Source of the DNA: Bacteroidaceae bacterium
GTDB taxonomy: Bacteria; Bacteroidota; Bacteroidia; Bacteroidales; Bacteroidaceae
DNA: 64,000 nt
Direction: 5' to 3'
Assembly (NCBI GenBank): GCA_017509605.1
Contig: JAFWPH010000016.1
Location: forward strand, 1 to 64,000
Shown in pieces: positions 61,197 through 64,000 of the stretch. Every line of letters starts with the position of its first letter. Position 1 is the stretch's first letter. The position numbers and the translations under genes were made by a program. The notes beneath the pieces are model-generated. The model had not been told where the DNA came from. It was given only the letters and a program-made list of their open reading frames with translations, and did not search any database.

Positions 61197-63095
61197 ATGA
61201 GAAAATGGCGTATTGAAGACTCAGCCGAACTCTACAGCATATCGGGCTGGGGAGTGAACTATTTCCACATCAACGACAAAGGACATGTGGTGGTGACACC
61301 CTGCAAGGACAATGTAGAGGTGGATATCCGCGAAGTGATGGACGAACTGGAGAAACGCGATGTCACGGCGCCAGTGATCCTGCGCTTCCCCGACATCATC
61401 GACAACCGTATAGAAAAGACCTCGGTCTGCTTCAACAAGGCAGCCAAGGAGTACGGTTACAAGGGTCAGAACTTCATCATCTATCCCATCAAGGTCAACC
61501 AGATGCGCCCCGTAGTGGAGGAGGTGGTGAGTCACGGCAAGAAGTACAACCTCGGACTCGAGGCTGGTTCCAAACCAGAACTTCATGCCGTCATCGCAGT
61601 GAACATGGACTCTGACTCCCTCATTATTTGCAATGGATACAAGGATGAGAGTTATATCGAGTTGGCGCTTCTGGCACAAAAAATGGGTAAGAGGATTTTC
61701 ATCGTGGTGGAGAAACTCAATGAGCTCGACATCATAGCAGAAACCGCCCAACGTCTGAATGTGAGGCCCAATATCGGCATACGTATCAAACTTGCCGCTT
61801 CAGGTAGCGGTAAATGGGAAGAGAGTGGCGGTGATGCCAGCAAATTCGGCTTGACATCCAGCGAGTTGCTCATTGCCCTCGAACGTCTGGAGCATTACGG
61901 CATGAAGGATTGCCTCCGTCTCATCCATTTCCATATCGGAAGCCAAATCACCAAGATTCGCCGCATTCAGAATGCGTTGAGAGAGGCTGCCCAGTTCTAT
62001 GTGCAGTTGCGCAAGTTGGGCTATGGTGTAGATTTCGTGGATTGCGGTGGCGGTCTGGGAGTGGATTACGATGGTACACGCTCATCCAACAGCGAGAGCA
62101 GTGTCAATTATTCCATTCAGGAGTATGTCAACAACTGTGTTTATACCTTCAGCGAGACAGCCGACAACAACAACATCCCACAGCCCAACTTGATTACTGA
62201 GGGAGGCCGCTCATTGGCCGCTCACCATGCCGTATTGGTGGTGGATGTTCTGGAGACAGCCGGTTTACCCGCTATGCCCGAGGAGTATGAGCCCAACGAG
62301 AACGAGCATGAACTGGTGAAGGACCTCTATGAAATCTGGGATAATCTCAATCCCCGGACCATGCTTGAGAACTGGCATGACGCTCAGCAGATACGCGAGG
62401 AGGCCCTCGAACTCTTCTCACATGGATTGGTTGATTTACGTACACGCGCAGAAATCGAGAGCATGTACTGGTCGGTGGCCCGCGAGGTCAATGCACTCAG
62501 CCACAACATGAAACATGCACCAGAAGAATTATGGTCGCTCGACAAACTGTTAGCCGACAAGTATTTCTGTAATTTCTCCATCTTCCAGTCGCTTCCTGAT
62601 GCCTGGGCCATTGACCAGATGTTCCCCATCATGCCCGTCCAACGTCTTAACGAACAGCCCAATAATGCTGCCACTATTCAGGACATTACCTGTGATTCTG
62701 ACGGCAAAATCACCAATTTCGTCACCAACCAGAACATCGCCCACATCCTTCCTGTCCATACGCTCAACAAGAAGAAGGACCCGCACTATTATCTCGGTGT
62801 CTTCCTTGTGGGTGCTTACCAGGAGATATTGGGCGACATGCACAACCTTTTTGGCGACACCACTGCCGTGCATATCTCTGTCAATAGCAAGGGGTACACT
62901 ATCGACCAGATTATCGATGGAGAAACTGTTGCAGAGGTACTTGACTATGTGCAGTTCGAACCCAAGAAGATGGTTCGCACCCTGGAGACATGGGTGAAGA
63001 AATCCATTGAGGAGGGTCGCATCACCACTGACGAGGGTAAGGAGTTCCTCAGCACCTACCGTTCAGGTCTCTACGGCTATACTTATTTGGAATAG
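61197..63095 (+). CDS. speA: biosynthetic arginine decarboxylase
   Basis: 632 residues, the length of SpeA. Pyridoxal-phosphate enzyme that converts arginine to agmatine, the first step of polyamine synthesis. Lys99 in IIYPIKVNQ should bind the cofactor. Other blocks are GLEAGSKPELHAVIA, HFHIGSQITKI, DCGGGLGVDYDGT, EGGRSLAAHHAV and NFSIFQSLPDAWAIDQMFPIMP. It precedes argB, so it is coupled with arginine synthesis by position. Confidence 0.97.
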   Translation: MRKWRIEDSAELYSISGWGVNYFHINDKGHVVVTPCKDNVEVDIREVMDELEKRDVTAPVILRFPDIIDNRIEKTSVCFNKAAKEYGYKGQNFIIYPIKVNQMRPVVEEVVSHGKKYNLGLEAGSKPELHAVIAVNMDSDSLIICNGYKDESYIELALLAQKMGKRIFIVVEKLNELDIIAETAQRLNVRPNIGIRIKLAASGSGKWEESGGDASKFGLTSSELLIALERLEHYGMKDCLRLIHFHIGSQITKIRRIQNALREAAQFYVQLRKLGYGVDFVDCGGGLGVDYDGTRSSNSESSVNYSIQEYVNNCVYTFSETADNNNIPQPNLITEGGRSLAAHHAVLVVDVLETAGLPAMPEEYEPNENEHELVKDLYEIWDNLNPRTMLENWHDAQQIREEALELFSHGLVDLRTRAEIESMYWSVAREVNALSHNMKHAPEELWSLDKLLADKYFCNFSIFQSLPDAWAIDQMFPIMPVQRLNEQPNNAATIQDITCDSDGKITNFVTNQNIAHILPVHTLNKKKDPHYYLGVFLVGAYQEILGDMHNLFGDTTAVHISVNSKGYTIDQIIDGETVAEVLDYVQFEPKKMVRTLETWVKKSIEEGRITTDEGKEFLSTYRSGLYGYTYLE

Positions 63096-63100
63096 AAATT

Positions 63101-63134
63101 TATAGTCTCTATAGTCTCAATAGTTTCTATAGAG
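63101..63134 (+). repeat. tandem 9-base repeats between speA and argB
   Basis: TATAGTCTC TATAGTCTC AATAGTTTC TATAGAG, about four units. They lie between the speA stop and the argB start and could change the spacing by slippage. Confidence 0.75.
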
Positions 63135-63152
63135 TTGAAATTTTCATCAATT

Positions 63153-63923
63153 ATGGACAAACTGACAATCATCAAGGTAGGCGGCAAGATTGTGGAGGAC
63201 GAGGATTCCCTCCAACAATTGATTAACGACTTCTCAGCCATCGATGGCCGTAAGATTCTGGTGCATGGTGGAGGTCGTTCAGCTACTAAGATAGCCGCTG
63301 AACTGGGTATCGAAACCAAAATGGTGAATGGACGTCGCATCACAGACAGTGATATGCTTCGCGTTGTGACGATGGTTTATGGCGGCTTGGTCAACAAGAA
63401 TATAGTGGCTCGTCTGCAGGCTTGTGGTACCAATGCCCTTGGCATGACCGGTGCTGATATGAACATCATGCGCTCTCATAAGCGTGAGGTGAAGGACGTA
63501 GATTACGGTTTTGTGGGTGATGTTGATGCCTGCGACGCCCAGATGCTCTCACGGTTGGTTGAGGTTGGTGTGGTGCCAGTCATTGCTCCCCTCACACACG
63601 ACGGCAAGGGCAACCTGCTCAACACCAATGCTGACACCATGGCTGGTGAGACCGCCAAAGCACTTGCCAAGTATTATGACGTGACGCTGATCTACAGTTT
63701 TGAGAAGAAAGGTGTGCTTCGTGATGCCGACGACGATGCCACCCTCATTCCTCATATCAATGAGTCTGAGTTCCATCGTCTCACCAGTGAAGGAGTGATT
63801 CAGGGAGGTATGATTCCGAAACTCGAGAATGCTTTCTCAGCTATCCATGCCGGCGTAAAGCGAGTCATTATAACGCTTGCCACAGCTATCGACGGCCAAC
63901 AAGGTACTATCATCGAGGCTTAA
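63153..63923 (+). CDS. argB: N-acetylglutamate kinase (acylglutamate kinase)
   Basis: 256 residues of the amino acid kinase family: KLTIIKVGGKIVED at the start, LVHGGGRSATKIAAELG and GMTGADMNIMRS for ATP and substrate. The C-terminal block GGMIPKLENAFSAIHAGVKRVII is typical. The protein phosphorylates N-acylglutamate in arginine synthesis. In Bacteroidetes this pathway runs on N-succinyl rather than N-acetyl intermediates in at least B. fragilis, so the true substrate may be N-succinylglutamate. The ATG at 63153 starts the conserved core; a TTG at 63135 was rejected. Confidence 0.93.
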   Translation: MDKLTIIKVGGKIVEDEDSLQQLINDFSAIDGRKILVHGGGRSATKIAAELGIETKMVNGRRITDSDMLRVVTMVYGGLVNKNIVARLQACGTNALGMTGADMNIMRSHKREVKDVDYGFVGDVDACDAQMLSRLVEVGVVPVIAPLTHDGKGNLLNTNADTMAGETAKALAKYYDVTLIYSFEKKGVLRDADDDATLIPHINESEFHRLTSEGVIQGGMIPKLENAFSAIHAGVKRVIITLATAIDGQQGTIIEA

Positions 63924-63941
63924 TTGGCCTTGGTGGATTTG

Positions 63942-63976
63942 ATGGGCATCATGGGTATCATGGGCATCATGGGCGG
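63942..63976 (+). repeat. tandem 9-base repeats after argB
   Basis: ATGGGCATC ATGGGTATC ATGGGCATC ATGGGCGG, nearly four units. They have the same 9-base period as the repeat before argB but an unrelated sequence. The window ends in this gene-free tail. Confidence 0.7.
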
Positions 63977-64000
63977 AGTATAACCCATCTGACCTATAAT

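Noticed and set aside
1..64000. tRNA, rRNA, CRISPR arrays, phage integrase and transposase genes
   Set aside because: None recognised when reading both strands. Short tRNAs in intergenic gaps cannot be fully excluded by eye, but no cloverleaf-like sequence with a CCA end was noticed.

Overview
The window is a chromosomal segment of a Bacteroidales bacterium, most likely Prevotella or a close relative. The evidence is a complete type IX secretion core (porP-gldK-gldL-gldM-gldN), Bacteroidetes promoters of the form TTTG-N19/20-TAnnTTTG, weak or absent Shine-Dalgarno sequences, a fused MurF-alanine racemase, FKBP-type isomerases with Bacteroidales lipobox signals, and a C-terminal tail on a secreted phosphatase like those of Prevotella exported proteins. 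No rRNA, tRNA, CRISPR array, integrase or intact insertion sequence was seen.

Layout. 1-3650: MBOAT O-acyltransferase, an SGNH-like partner and a tRNA-dihydrouridine synthase. 3690-11000 (minus): pnp, trkH-trkA, dxs. 11030-16930 (plus): GSCFA protein, murF-alr, exported HAD phosphatase, thioesterase, lipoprotein. 16925-18631: an accessory AAA ATPase/nuclease preceded by a cluster of three dyads. 18770-21440 (minus): three tandem FKBP isomerases. 21629-23604: sirtuin and M16 peptidase. 23605-27810: an accessory zone with an unknown 464-residue protein, two broken copies of an AAA/PD-(D/E)XK family and a candidate small RNA. 27815-34283 (minus): five tightly packed genes encoding three different dynamin-like GTPases, a membrane-anchored coiled-coil protein and a small leader protein. 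This is the best candidate for an undescribed system. 34284-34970: a gene-free stretch with structured repeats. 34971-41103 (minus): the type IX secretion operon. 41104-45300: a long structured leader with a short ORF, then etfB-etfA-acyl-CoA dehydrogenase. 45300-48053: a gene remnant, a DUF2264 protein and an M48 lipoprotein peptidase. 48043-51619 (minus): frr-rsgA-TPR-rnhB and a hypothetical gene. 51997-57996: Nudix hydrolase, then a TPR/outer-membrane/secreted trio. 58238-63923: topA, aroK, speA, argB.

Most of the window is housekeeping, with three working modules: envelope and secretion (T9SS operon, MBOAT pair, TPR/barrel trio, FKBPs, M48), energy metabolism (Etf/acyl-CoA dehydrogenase, Trk potassium uptake) and translation/RNA turnover (pnp, frr, rsgA, rnhB, dus). 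Accessory DNA is concentrated at 16.9-18.6 kb and 23.6-34.9 kb. Coordinates of start codons were moved inward wherever the longest reading frame ran past a clearly better conserved start. All functional calls come from reading motifs and family recollection; no database search was run.
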